64,000 nucleotides of DNA from CAG-964 sp902789345. GTDB lineage: Bacteria > Bacillota > Clostridia > Oscillospirales > Acutalibacteraceae. The translations under genes were made by a program, and so were the position numbers. Shown in pieces: positions 40,409 through 49,293 of this stretch. The notes under the pieces were generated by a model. The model saw nothing but the letters and a program-made list of their open reading frames with translations, did no database searches and was not told the DNA's origin. The DNA lies in assembly GCA_052117325.1 (NCBI GenBank), contig JBQKJJ010000004.1; one strand, written 5' to 3'. Numbering within the stretch: position 1 is the first letter of the stretch; the number at the start of each line of letters is the position of its first letter.

Positions 40409-43036
40409 TTACTTACCGTAGTAAGCCTTTAGATACATTTCCTTGATTTCAGAAATCAATGGGTATCTTGGGTTAGCACCTGTACACTGGTCATCAAATG
40501 CCATCTCTGACATTTCGTCAAGTGTAGCAAGGAAGTCTTCCTCAGAAACACCGTAATCAGCGATTGTCTTCTTAATGCCAACTCTCTCTTTTAGAGCCTC
40601 AATCTTCTCGATGAACAGGTCAAGTGTCTCCTGGTCGTTCTTACCTGATACGCCGCAGAAGTTAGCACACTCAACATATCTCTCAAGTGTGTGCGGATAC
40701 TGGTACTGTGAGAATGTACCCATCTTTGCAGGTACCGGATCAGCATTGTATCTCATAATCATTGTGATTAGAAGAGCGTTTGCAATACCGTGTGGTAGGT
40801 GGTGGTAAGCACCTAGCTTATGTGCCATTGAGTGGCAAACACCTAGGAATGCGTTAGCAAATGCCATACCTGCCATTGTAGAAGCGTCAGCCATCTTCTC
40901 TCTTGCGATAGGGTCCTTAGCACCGTTCTCGTAAGCTGATGGCAAATATGTGAAGATGTTCTTCATAGCCTTTAGAGCAAGACCGTCTGTGTAGTCTGTA
41001 GCCATAACTGAAGCGTATGCCTCAAGTGCGTGTGTAAGAGCATCGATACCTGATGCGCTTGTTAGGCCCTTAGGCTGGTTCATCATATTGTCAGCATCGA
41101 TAATAGCCATATTTGGCATTAGCTGATAGTCAGCCAATGGGTACTTCAAGCCTGTCTTTTCGTCTGTAATAACTGCGAAAGGAGTAACCTCAGAACCTGT
41201 ACCTGAAGATGTAGGAACAGCAACGAATGTAGCCTTCTCACCCATTGTTGGGAATGTGTAAACTCTCTTACGGATGTCTATATATCTCATAGCCATATCC
41301 ATAAAGTCTGCTTCTGGATGCTCATACAGAACCCACATAATCTTACCAGCGTCCATTGCTGAACCACCGCCCATTGCGATGATAACATCAGGCTCAAACA
41401 GTCTCATCTGCTGTACGCCTTCCATAGCTGAAGCAAGTGTTGGGTCAGGCTTAACATCGTAGAAGCATGTGTGCTCAATACCCATCATATCAAGCTTTTC
41501 CTCGATTGGTGCTACATAGCCGTTCTTGTATAGGAACTGGTCAGTAACGATAAATGCCTTTTTCTTGTTCATAACTGTGCCAAGCTCGTCAAGTGCAACC
41601 GGCATACAGCCCTTCTTAAAGTAAACCTTTTGTGGTGCTCTAAACCAAAGCATATTCTCTCTCCTCTCAGCTACTGTCTTTGTGTTAATCAGATCCATAA
41701 CACCTACGTTATGAGATACTGAGTTACCGCCCCAAGAACCACAGCCAAGTGTTAGTGATGGAGTTAGCTTAAAGTTGTAAAGGTCACCGATACCGCCGTG
41801 TGAAGATGGTGTATTAACAAGAATACGGCAAGTCTTCATAGCAGCCTGGTGCTTAGCCATTTTTTCTTTCTCAGCAGGGTGAACATACAGTGAAGCTGTA
41901 TGACCGTAACCGCCGTCAGCTACCAATACCTCTGCCTTTGCAATAGCGTCGTCAAAGTCCTTAGCCTTGTACATAGCAAGTACAGGAGAAAGCTTCTCGT
42001 GAGCGAATTCCTCTGAAATATCTACAGACTCAACTTCACCGATAAGAACCTTAGTTTCCTTTGGTACTTCAACGCCTGCCAACTGAGCAATTGTGTAAGC
42101 GCTCTGACCAACAATCTTAGCGTTTAGTGCGCCATTGATAAGAATTGTCTTTCTTACCTTGTCTAGCTCTTCGCCCTTTAGGAAGTAGCAGCCTCTGTCC
42201 TTAAATTCTTTCTTAACTTCGTTATAAACGCCCTTCAGAACTGTAACTGACTGCTCTGAAGCACAGATCATACCGTTATCAAATGTCTTAGAGTGGATAA
42301 TTGAGCTAACAGCCATTTTAATGTCTGCTGTGTCGTCAATAATAACAGGTGTGTTACCTGCACCAACGCCAAGAGCCGGCTTACCTGATGAGTAAGCAGC
42401 CTTAACCATGCCAGGACCGCCTGTAGCAAGGATTGTATCTGCGTCTCTCATTACTTCGTTTGTAAGCTCTAGTGACGGAACATCGATCCAGCCGATAATG
42501 CCCTCAGGAGCACCTGCCTTAACAGCAGCCTCCAAAACGATTCTTGCAGCCTCAATAGTAGACTTCTTTGCACGAGGGTGTGGGCTGATGATGATAGCGT
42601 TTCTTGTCTTTAAGCAGATAAGTGACTTAAAGATAGCTGTTGATGTTGGGTTTGTTGTAGGAATAACTGCGGCAATAAGACCGATAGGCTCAGCGATAAC
42701 CTTTGTACCGTAAGCTGTGTCTTCCTCAATAACACCGCAAGTCTTTGTGTTCTTGTAAGCGTTGTAAATATACTCTGCAGCATAGTTGTTCTTGATAACC
42801 TTATCTTCAACAACACCCATACCTGTTTCCTCTACTGCCATTTTTGCAAGAGGGATACGAGCCTTGTTAGCTGCAATAGCTGCTGCCTTAAAGATTTTGT
42901 CAACCTGCTCCTGTGTGTAGGTTGCAAATACTTTCTGTGCAGCCTTCATAGCCTGAATCTTTGCCTGAAGAGCTTCGATATTGTCGATTACTTCAGGTAC
43001 TTTTACTTCTGCTTTTGCTTCAGCATTTTTTGCCAT
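40409..43036 (-). CDS. adhE: Bifunctional acetaldehyde-CoA/alcohol dehydrogenase
   Basis: 875 residues, full length. The N-terminal ~440 form the CoA-acylating aldehyde dehydrogenase with its catalytic Cys in DNGMICASEQ; a linker leads to the iron-dependent alcohol dehydrogenase with AMGGGSAMDAGK as nucleotide motif and metal ligands around CHSMAHKLGAYHHLPHG. It reduces acetyl-CoA to ethanol, recycling two NADH, and forms spirosomes. GGAGG lies nine bases before the ATG. It is monocistronic, with a consensus promoter, a ~75-base leader and Rex-like sites. Confidence 0.97.
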   Translation of the reverse strand: MAKNAEAKAEVKVPEVIDNIEALQAKIQAMKAAQKVFATYTQEQVDKIFKAAAIAANKARIPLAKMAVEETGMGVVEDKVIKNNYAAEYIYNAYKNTKTCGVIEEDTAYGTKVIAEPIGLIAAVIPTTNPTSTAIFKSLICLKTRNAIIISPHPRAKKSTIEAARIVLEAAVKAGAPEGIIGWIDVPSLELTNEVMRDADTILATGGPGMVKAAYSSGKPALGVGAGNTPVIIDDTADIKMAVSSIIHSKTFDNGMICASEQSVTVLKGVYNEVKKEFKDRGCYFLKGEELDKVRKTILINGALNAKIVGQSAYTIAQLAGVEVPKETKVLIGEVESVDISEEFAHEKLSPVLAMYKAKDFDDAIAKAEVLVADGGYGHTASLYVHPAEKEKMAKHQAAMKTCRILVNTPSSHGGIGDLYNFKLTPSLTLGCGSWGGNSVSHNVGVMDLINTKTVAERRENMLWFRAPQKVYFKKGCMPVALDELGTVMNKKKAFIVTDQFLYKNGYVAPIEEKLDMMGIEHTCFYDVKPDPTLASAMEGVQQMRLFEPDVIIAMGGGSAMDAGKIMWVLYEHPEADFMDMAMRYIDIRKRVYTFPTMGEKATFVAVPTSSGTGSEVTPFAVITDEKTGLKYPLADYQLMPNMAIIDADNMMNQPKGLTSASGIDALTHALEAYASVMATDYTDGLALKAMKNIFTYLPSAYENGAKDPIAREKMADASTMAGMAFANAFLGVCHSMAHKLGAYHHLPHGIANALLITMIMRYNADPVPAKMGTFSQYQYPHTLERYVECANFCGVSGKNDQETLDLFIEKIEALKERVGIKKTIADYGVSEEDFLATLDEMSEMAFDDQCTGANPRYPLISEIKEMYLKAYYGK

Positions 43037-43059
43037 AAATATAGTCCTCCTAGAAATAT

Positions 43060-43077
43060 TTGTTAAGAAATATAACT
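43060..43077. promoter_or_regulatory. Rex-like half site in the adhE leader
   Basis: TTGTTAA-GAAA-TATAACT: the first half matches the Clostridial Rex operator consensus TTGTTAA-N4-TTAACAA; the second half agrees at 3 of 7 positions. Weak on its own. Confidence 0.3.
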
Positions 43078-43124
43078 GACTTCTTTCGGGTGATTAAGCT
43101 GTTTCTTTGCTTATCACTGTACCC

Positions 43125-43153
43125 ATTATAATTACTTGTTAAAAAATTGTCAA
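43125..43153 (-). promoter_or_regulatory. Promoter of adhE
   Basis: On the minus strand a fully consensus TTGACA (43148-43153), 17 bases, TATAAT (43125-43130). The first half of the spacer and the -35 box overlap a second TTGTTAA-N4 Rex-like sequence (43136-43153). Confidence 0.92.
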
Positions 43154-43397
43154 TATCTTTTTTTAAGATATTTTTCACCATTTTTTTTGGAAATTTTCTT
43201 TTGAAAAATGAGTATAACTATTGTGTAAAATATGATTAAAACAGCCGCAATTTTTTGTTATTTTTTAACAATAAATTTATCCAAGCCGACTTCGGTGCCT
43301 GATTTTTATGCGATATTATAATTTTTAATAAATTTTACGGTTGTTTTTATAGAAATAGCAGAATTTTTAATTCACCGCAATTTCATAAAAAAAGTCA

Positions 43398-43427
43398 TTG
43401 AAAACACCTGCCTGTATGCTGTAAAAT
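43398..43427 (+). promoter_or_regulatory. Promoter of tRNA-Ala
   Basis: TTGAAA (43398-43403), 18 bases, TAAAAT (43422-43427), 18 bases before the tRNA 5' end. The AT-rich stretch 43154-43397 between the two divergent promoters shows no gene. Confidence 0.65.
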
Positions 43428-43445
43428 AAAGCACATAGATTTTTC

Positions 43446-43521
43446 GGGGATATAGCTCAGCCGGAAGAGCGTATCAATGGCATTGATAAGGTCAAGGGTT
43501 CGATTCCCTTTATCTCCACCA
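43446..43521 (+). tRNA. tRNA-Ala (GGC)
   Basis: 76 bases with CCA encoded. Acceptor stem GGGGATA/TATCTCC contains the G3:U70 pair that identifies alanine tRNAs. D stem GCTC/GAGC, anticodon stem TATCA/TGATA with loop ATGGCAT (anticodon GGC), variable loop of five bases, T arm AAGGG-TTCGATT-CCCTT. Confidence 0.96.
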
Positions 43522-43556
43522 ATTTACGGCTATTATACAGTATAGTTATTTTCATT

Positions 43557-43596
43557 ATTAAAGGCATTGCAGAACAATTACTGCAATGCCTTTAAT
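43557..43596 (+). terminator. Intrinsic terminator of tRNA-Ala
   Basis: ATTAAAGGCATTGCAG (43557-43572) pairs perfectly with CTGCAATGCCTTTAAT (43581-43596). The T-tract is short. Confidence 0.8.
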
Positions 43597-43665
43597 ATAT
43601 GCTATACGCTGTTTTTTATAATGTGTTAATTTATTTTTGTCTGTTACCGCAAGGACTAAGGCTTG

Positions 43666-44556
43666 CTACGCCTGTGCCCTTTTTATTCTTCTGTACTCCA
43701 TAGGCGTAGCACCGTAGGCCTTTTTAAACTCACGGTTAAACAAGGATATATTGTTATAGCCACAGGATATGGCTATTTCCAGCACGGTTTCGTTTGTGGA
43801 TATCAGCAAATTCTGTGCAGATTCCATTCTGCATTTATTGATATACTTTTTGCAGGAGGTGTTTGTAAATTCCTTAAAGATTGACATAAATCTGCTTTTG
43901 CTAAAACCGGCATTTGCGGCAATTTTATCAACTGTAAGTGGCAGGCTGTAGTTTCGTTCTATATATGTAATAGCGTCCCTTACCGCCTGGTAGTTCTTAT
44001 CGGCAACAGTGCTTACCTTTTTGGGCTTAACATACCCGTTTTGATACAGATGCACAAAAAACTTTGTCAGCTGTATGCGCACAAGCAATTCATAGCCTAT
44101 AGGCTTTTTGTGGGCAAGCGTAATAATCTCATCAAGACAGCCACGCAGCTGGGCATAGCCTTTATCATCAGGGCTTATTACATACGGAATATGGGCTGTG
44201 CGGTTAATAAAGGGCTTAAAATATTTTTGCACGCTGCTGTCATAATTTTGCGAGCACAAGGTTTCAGCGTGAAAAATGAAATTATGTACATTAAGGACGG
44301 GCGAATCCGCACGACCAAAGTGTATGGACTGGGAGGGTATAAAAACAATGTCATCCTTTTTTGCCTCAATTTCGGTATTGTCTATAGTAGACACAGCATG
44401 ACCCTGCTCAAAAAGCTGTATTTCAATTTCGTTATGCCAATGAGCAAACATTTTTAAATCATTGGGGTCAGAGGAATTGCTGTGGTAATATCTCATAGGC
44501 ATATCGTAGGAATCTTTTGGTATTTTTTCCTCATACGGTGGCAATTCTCTTACCAT
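43666..44556 (-). CDS. AraC-family transcriptional regulator
   Basis: 296 residues. The N-terminal half is a cupin-like sensor (FAHWHNEIEIQLFEQGHAVS..., FIPSQSIHFG), typical of sugar-responsive AraC regulators; the C-terminal ~100 residues hold two helix-turn-helices (VDKIAANAGFSKSRFMSIFK and VLEIAISCGYNNISLFNREF) ending PMEYRRIK. The start is ATG 44556 behind AAAGGAGG. No sugar-utilisation gene stands beside it; the nearest genes are a tRNA and a lipoprotein, so its target is unknown. Confidence 0.92.
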   Translation of the reverse strand: MVRELPPYEEKIPKDSYDMPMRYYHSNSSDPNDLKMFAHWHNEIEIQLFEQGHAVSTIDNTEIEAKKDDIVFIPSQSIHFGRADSPVLNVHNFIFHAETLCSQNYDSSVQKYFKPFINRTAHIPYVISPDDKGYAQLRGCLDEIITLAHKKPIGYELLVRIQLTKFFVHLYQNGYVKPKKVSTVADKNYQAVRDAITYIERNYSLPLTVDKIAANAGFSKSRFMSIFKEFTNTSCKKYINKCRMESAQNLLISTNETVLEIAISCGYNNISLFNREFKKAYGATPMEYRRIKRAQA

Positions 44557-44727
44557 AATCAACCTCCTTTCCGCTTTAAAAAGCAAAAATCTGTAATGTT
44601 AGTTCAAAAGTGCAATTTTATAGTAATTTTATGCAAGATAATGTATCGACAATATAGTACAATGTAGTCACTGAGAAAACAGTGTACAACCTCTTTAAAA
44701 TACCTCATTATATATTCTGTGTTCTCG

Positions 44728-44753
44728 GGTTGTACAGTATAGTCTGTACAACC
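44728..44753. promoter_or_regulatory. Perfect 9-bp inverted repeat in the gap 44557-45103
   Basis: GGTTGTACA (44728-44736) and TGTACAACC (44745-44753), 8 bases apart; a further TGTACAACCT lies near 44681. It could be an operator for the divergent AraC or lipoprotein gene. The rest of this ~550-base gap holds one terminator-like hairpin and no credible gene. Confidence 0.5.
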
Positions 44754-44850
44754 TGACGAATCAGAACCAATGTGTGGGTATAAGCTAAAAGAGATTTATA
44801 TATATTACTAAATTTGTTTGTGATTGCATGCTTATAATAAATATGGCAAT

Positions 44851-44884
44851 AAAAAAGTCTGTGTGTTTGAATACAGGCTTTTTT
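44851..44884. terminator. Terminator-like hairpin in the gap
   Basis: AAAAAAGTCTGT (44851-44862) pairs with ACAGGCTTTTTT (44873-44884) with one wobble. It has no gene directly in front of it on the plus strand, so it may end a small RNA. Confidence 0.6.
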
Positions 44885-45103
44885 ATTTTGCAAATTTTTA
44901 CAAATTCAACTTATTACACACAAATTATAACACATTATGGTTAATATTGCACATTGAAATATGCACTAAATTTGTTGTAGTATTTATGTATGGATATGTT
45001 TTTGTTGAGTTGACTGTATTTTTCCACAAGTCAATTATACTATAACAGCCTTAATAAATCAATCAATTTGTTATTGGTAAATTTTCATGTGAGGGGAATT
45101 ATA

Positions 45104-45556
45104 ATGAAAAAAATCAGTAAAATGTGCGCAGTTTTGGTATGTATGCTTATGGTTGTTATGCTTACCTCCTGTTCGGACACTATCGACATTTTAAACGGTT
45201 TGGCAACAAACACCACAGTAGACGAAGCAATGGCAGACCTTAGCACTATAAACAAATGCATAAACGAGGCCCATACTATGGTTGCAAATAAAGATACCAC
45301 CAAATACGGCACTAAAGTATATGAGGACGGCATTGGTCTTGAAGATATTATAGACAAGTGCGACATTAAAGATGAGGCGGAAAACAAAAGAATAGACGGC
45401 GTTATATACAAGCTTTACTGGGACACAAGCTCTCACTATCCGTTTTGGTCAACAGACGGTACCGACGATATACGAAATACCAACGAGGGTACTAACATAC
45501 AGCACTCCTCTTCCTTTGAAATTACCGGCAAAACCAATGTAAACAAGTGTGTTTAA
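45104..45556 (+). CDS. Lipoprotein of unknown function
   Basis: 150 residues. Signal peptide MKKISKMCAVLVCMLMVVML with lipobox LTSC; the mature part begins with an Asp/Thr-rich helix (TTVDEAMADLSTINKCINEAH) and has a conserved-looking C-terminal SHYPFWSTDG segment. Two further cysteines (in NKCINE and DKCDI) could form a disulfide. The start is ATG 45104 behind GAGGGG. A TTGACT/AGTCAA inverted repeat (45012-45036) lies ahead. I recognise no family. Confidence 0.75.
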   Translation: MKKISKMCAVLVCMLMVVMLTSCSDTIDILNGLATNTTVDEAMADLSTINKCINEAHTMVANKDTTKYGTKVYEDGIGLEDIIDKCDIKDEAENKRIDGVIYKLYWDTSSHYPFWSTDGTDDIRNTNEGTNIQHSSSFEITGKTNVNKCV

Positions 45557-45584
45557 AACAACAGACAAAAATAATTAAAAATCT

Positions 45585-45623
45585 AAGCCTAAGTTACTCT
45601 CAACAGTAACTTAGGCTTTTTTC
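45585..45623 (+). terminator. Intrinsic terminator
   Basis: AAGCCTAAGTTACT (45585-45598) pairs perfectly with AGTAACTTAGGCTT (45605-45618), followed by TTTTC. Confidence 0.93.
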
Positions 45624-45701
45624 TTTGACTTTTTTCGTTTTAAATGTTTCGATATATTTAAGCAAACAGGCAAAGCTTAGCAGAACATTGCATACCAAAG
45701 T

Positions 45702-46133
45702 TTATTTTTTGTTTCTGTTTTTTTGAAACTTTTTTATCTTTTGGGAAAGCTCCTCAAGCTCGTCTTTGGAAAGCTCCGGCAGTCTTTCAAGGTCGCTTAG
45801 AAATTTCTCTGTACTTTCATTTTTTCTAAGCTTTACCGACTCTAAATAATAGCTTGTAATTACGCCGGGAACTACCGCAATTATAACTATTGAATATACG
45901 GAAATCAGCACTGACAATATTCGTCCCAGCAGTGTAACTGATGTATAGTCGCCAAAACCTATAGTTGTGGCTACGCTAAAGCAATACCACAAACCGTCAG
46001 ATACGGTGTTTATATTTGGCTCTACAATAACTATTGCAACTGCCACAGCCGCAAAAACCAGTAAATATCCGCAAAGTAATTTTACAGCTCCTGTTCGTTT
46101 TAAGACATTCCAAAATAATTTATAGCTTTTCAT
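45702..46133 (-). CDS. Two-helix potassium channel
   Basis: 143 residues. Helix 1 (LLCGYLLVFAAVAVAIVIV), pore helix and filter CFSVATTIGFGDYTS with the TTIGFGD selectivity sequence, helix 2 (LSVLISVYSIVIIAVVPGVI), then a ~45-residue charged coiled-coil tail. It is a KcsA-like K+ channel without a RCK domain. The start is ATG 46133 with GAGGG five bases upstream; it overlaps the ClC gene end by 14 bases, so both are made from one message. Confidence 0.9.
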   Translation of the reverse strand: MKSYKLFWNVLKRTGAVKLLCGYLLVFAAVAVAIVIVEPNINTVSDGLWYCFSVATTIGFGDYTSVTLLGRILSVLISVYSIVIIAVVPGVITSYYLESVKLRKNESTEKFLSDLERLPELSKDELEELSQKIKKFQKNRNKK

Positions 46134-47394
46134 TTTTACCCTCTGTTTTCTTCTTGTTATTGGCAAGAGGTACTATACTGCCTAAAAACGCCGCCACTAA
46201 CAGCCACGGAAAAACCCTAACAGGGAAACACAGCATTAACAAAAGTGAAACTGCAACAGGCTTGCGCATAAGCACGCCCATCATTCCGGCTGTAAGCACG
46301 CCAAGACAGAACACAGGGTTTATTCCCGTAAGCATCGCTACACCGTAGCCTATACTTACACCGCTGAAAATAACAGGGAAAAAGTGTCCGCCCTTCCAGC
46401 CCGACTTAATGCATACATTGGTAATAAACAGTTTTGCAGTGCCGATTAGAATTAACAGCCACGGAGCATAATCTTTGTAGCTCTCGTACAATATTTCTAT
46501 TTGTTTTTCGCCCGAAAACATTGTAAGCGGCAAATATGTACCCAGCAGCCCCAGTAGTACACCGCCCAATAACGCTGTAAAAATAATATTTGTTTTTTGC
46601 CTTAATTTTTCAAAGAATACATTGCTGATTTTCTGGAACAAAATAAACAGGTAGCCAAAGACAATTCCTATTAATATAATAAGTGCGCCGAATATTCTTT
46701 CGTTATTTGTTATTGTTACTTCGCCGAAGCTTTGGAAGCTCATTCCTCCTCCAAAGAAATGGGTTAGCACCCAAAAAGCCGTTAAAGAGGACAGCAAAGC
46801 AACTGCAATAGAAACTATTTTTGGTATTCTTGGCAGAACCGTATTTTTGCCGGAGTCGGTTTTTTCTTCTACCGGCATTACAAGTCCAAACAAAGGTGTA
46901 CCGAATATAACACTAAGTGTTGAAACAACTCCTATATGCACCACATCTGTCAGCTTTTCTTTTGCAAATTTAAAGCTGTTGCCTGCCCAGTAGCACAGCC
47001 CTACAATTACACCGGTTAAGCCTGCCTCGGGACCTATACTTCCGCCAAAAAGCAACGGCAAAAGCGCCGCACCGCAAACCACCAAAACATTATTATACGG
47101 ATAAAATTTTTCCGACTTCACTTTGGAAATAACATTTTCAAGCTCGTCGGGGCTTGCGCCGGTTTTATACTGATACACACCTACAAGCAGGCCGCCTATC
47201 AAACAAACTACCGGGGTATAAAATGGACTGTTTATTTTATCCGGCAAAAATTCCCATATAAAGCCTATGCCTATTTCCATTATTTTTAAAAACAACCACA
47301 CAATAGACGATATAACCGCACCGCTAAAGGCGCAGAAAACTAAATAAATAAGTCTTTTTACAAATTTACTGTTCACAATACTGTCACCAACCAC
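46120..47394 (-). CDS. ClC-family chloride channel/antiporter
   Basis: 424 residues, about ten membrane helices. The GGSIGPEAGLTG segment corresponds to the GREGP motif of ClC proteins, but the gating-glutamate position is occupied by Ile, with a Glu two residues after GP; KTGASPDEL matches the first anion-site loop. This is the pattern of a distinct bacterial ClC branch. The start is GTG at 47394 with a weak ribosome site, so it is uncertain by a few codons. Its stop overlaps the K+ channel start. Confidence 0.88.
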   Translation of the reverse strand: MVGDSIVNSKFVKRLIYLVFCAFSGAVISSIVWLFLKIMEIGIGFIWEFLPDKINSPFYTPVVCLIGGLLVGVYQYKTGASPDELENVISKVKSEKFYPYNNVLVVCGAALLPLLFGGSIGPEAGLTGVIVGLCYWAGNSFKFAKEKLTDVVHIGVVSTLSVIFGTPLFGLVMPVEEKTDSGKNTVLPRIPKIVSIAVALLSSLTAFWVLTHFFGGGMSFQSFGEVTITNNERIFGALIILIGIVFGYLFILFQKISNVFFEKLRQKTNIIFTALLGGVLLGLLGTYLPLTMFSGEKQIEILYESYKDYAPWLLILIGTAKLFITNVCIKSGWKGGHFFPVIFSGVSIGYGVAMLTGINPVFCLGVLTAGMMGVLMRKPVAVSLLLMLCFPVRVFPWLLVAAFLGSIVPLANNKKKTEGKNEKL

Positions 47395-47455
47395 TTTCTG
47401 TTACAGCAACCAATATAATCAATATAGCAAATATACTTATTGTCATAAAAGCGAA

Positions 47456-47502
47456 AAACGATTCTATGTTAAAATATACATAATTATAACATAGAATCGT
47501 TT
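47456..47502. terminator. Bidirectional intrinsic terminator
   Basis: AAACGATTCTATGTTA (47456-47471) pairs perfectly with TAACATAGAATCGTTT (47487-47502). T-tracts follow on both strands; for the minus strand it ends the thiS-tenI operon. Confidence 0.9.
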
Positions 47503-47531
47503 GTTTTTTCAACATATTTCTTATTATACTT

Positions 47532-48119
47532 TTAAAAATTTGCCAAATTCAGTATTTCAGGGTAGCTTTCGGTCATAAGACCGCTCATTACCGCAAAGCC
47601 CTCTGCCCCTTGCTTTAATACAAGGCGGTAATTGCTTTGGTTTATTCCCCCTAATGGGTATACTGGAATATGAACGCTTTTTACTACCTGTGCAATGCTG
47701 TCTGCCCCCTTAGGCGGCAAACCTTTTTTACAGTCGGTTGCAAATATATGACCATAGGTTATATAGCTTGCCCCTAAGCTTTCAGCCTGTTTTGCCTGCT
47801 CTGCACTGTGGGTAGAAGCGCCGATAACCGAAAAGTTCTTTAACCTTTGGCTTTCATTTTCCAGCACGCTCATAGGCAGATGTATTGCCTTATGTTCAAG
47901 GCGCAGTGCCACATCTACAAAACTGTGCAGGATTACAGGCATATTGTAATAGCCGCATATGCTTATAACCTCTTTTGCAAGCTTGTAGTACTGTTCACTT
48001 GTTAAATGCTTTTCCCGCAGTACAATACCGCAAAGCCTGCTCTGCGCAAGGATTTTTATATGGCTTAAAAAGTCATATTTACAGGAGCTGCTGTTGGTTA
48101 TGCACAGTATTTTACACAT
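47532..48119 (-). CDS. tenI: TenI/ThiE-like protein (probable thiazole tautomerase)
   Basis: 195 residues, ThiE fold but not a full ThiE: GIVLREKHLTSEQYYKLAKEV keeps the N-terminal REKH, and the later INDR-like and phosphate loops are changed (VILHSFVDVAL, YITYGHIFATDCKKG). That pattern fits TenI, which isomerises the thiazole carboxylate made by ThiG. It is the last gene of the thiazole operon and overlaps thiH. The start is ATG 48119; GTG 48131 is possible. Confidence 0.85.
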   Translation of the reverse strand: MCKILCITNSSSCKYDFLSHIKILAQSRLCGIVLREKHLTSEQYYKLAKEVISICGYYNMPVILHSFVDVALRLEHKAIHLPMSVLENESQRLKNFSVIGASTHSAEQAKQAESLGASYITYGHIFATDCKKGLPPKGADSIAQVVKSVHIPVYPLGGINQSNYRLVLKQGAEGFAVMSGLMTESYPEILNLANF

Positions 48120-49278
48120 ATATGTAGTCACTCATTACAGGCTGCATACCCTTTGATTTTATCATATCATACATTTCTTTTACGGAGCGGCCGTCGTCAA
48201 TTTCAAACTGTTCGTCGCCCTGCTGTTGACCGCTGTGTGCTCCAATGCCTACATTAACACCGGCAGAGGTTTTAGTAGCCGCAATTTGAATAATATTATC
48301 TCTAAATTCAGCACTTTCTCGGCTGGATATTGTAATATTTGCAAACGGCATAAATATTCTGTAAGCACAAATTATCTGCAAAAGCTGTCTTTGGTGTACA
48401 TCCTTTGGATTAATTTTATCATTATTAATAATAGGTCTTAACCGTGGGCAGGAAAAGGCAATTTCTGCATATGGGTACTTACGCTGTAGTAAATATGCGT
48501 GATAGCCTGTGGCAAAGGCATCCTTTCTGAAATCGTCCAAACCTAAAAGTGCCGCAAAGCCTACTCCCCTAATGCCGCCCTTTAAGGCTCTTTCCTGTGC
48601 ATTAAAGCGGTAAGGGAATATTCTTTTATGACCTGCAAGGTGAAGTTTTGCGTATTTGTCTGAATTATATGTTTCTTGGAACACAGTAACAAAATCAACG
48701 CCGCAGCTGTGCAGGTAGGCGTATTCGTCACTGTTCATAGGGTATACCTCTACCCCAACCACCTTAAAATATTTAGCCGCAATTTTGCAGGCCTCGCCTA
48801 TATATTTAACATCGCTTTTTACTCGGCTTTCACCTGTAAGAATTAAAATTTCCTGCAAGCCTGTTTCTGCAATAGTTTGCATTTCCTTTTCAACCTGCTC
48901 CATTGTCAGCATAGCACGCTTAATTTTGTTGTGGCAGTTAAAGCCACAGTAAATGCAGTAATTTTCACAGTAATTTGCTATATACAACGGTGTAAACATA
49001 TATACCGAATTGCCAAAGTGCTTTCTGGTTTCAGTCTTTGCCCTTTGTGCAATGTCCTCCAGCAAAGGTAATGCCGCCGGTGAAAGCAACGCCTTAAAAT
49101 CTTCCGGTGACAGCACATCTTTTGCAAGTGCCTTTTTAACATCTGCCTCAGTATATGCGTTATAATCAAAGCTGTTCATCTGGGCTATAACCTTGTCCAT
49201 AACCTCAGAGCCTATGTCCTCCATACCCTCCATATATTTCATATGGTCGGTAAGCTTTTCTGTATTTTCTGTATTCAT
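48112..49278 (-). CDS. thiH: 2-iminoacetate synthase
   Basis: 388 residues. Radical SAM motif in CENYCIYCGFNC (CxxxCxxC), followed by VEKEMQTIAETGLQEILILTGE and VFQETYNSDKYAKLHLAGHK; the C-terminal Cys-free end is as usual. It cleaves tyrosine to dehydroglycine for the thiazole branch, oxygen-sensitive, fitting an anaerobe (no ThiO). AGGGGG lies a few bases before the ATG. It sits between thiG and tenI. Confidence 0.95.
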   Translation of the reverse strand: MNTENTEKLTDHMKYMEGMEDIGSEVMDKVIAQMNSFDYNAYTEADVKKALAKDVLSPEDFKALLSPAALPLLEDIAQRAKTETRKHFGNSVYMFTPLYIANYCENYCIYCGFNCHNKIKRAMLTMEQVEKEMQTIAETGLQEILILTGESRVKSDVKYIGEACKIAAKYFKVVGVEVYPMNSDEYAYLHSCGVDFVTVFQETYNSDKYAKLHLAGHKRIFPYRFNAQERALKGGIRGVGFAALLGLDDFRKDAFATGYHAYLLQRKYPYAEIAFSCPRLRPIINNDKINPKDVHQRQLLQIICAYRIFMPFANITISSRESAEFRDNIIQIAATKTSAGVNVGIGAHSGQQQGDEQFEIDDGRSVKEMYDMIKSKGMQPVMSDYIYV

Positions 49279-49293
49279 AATATCCCCCTTAGA

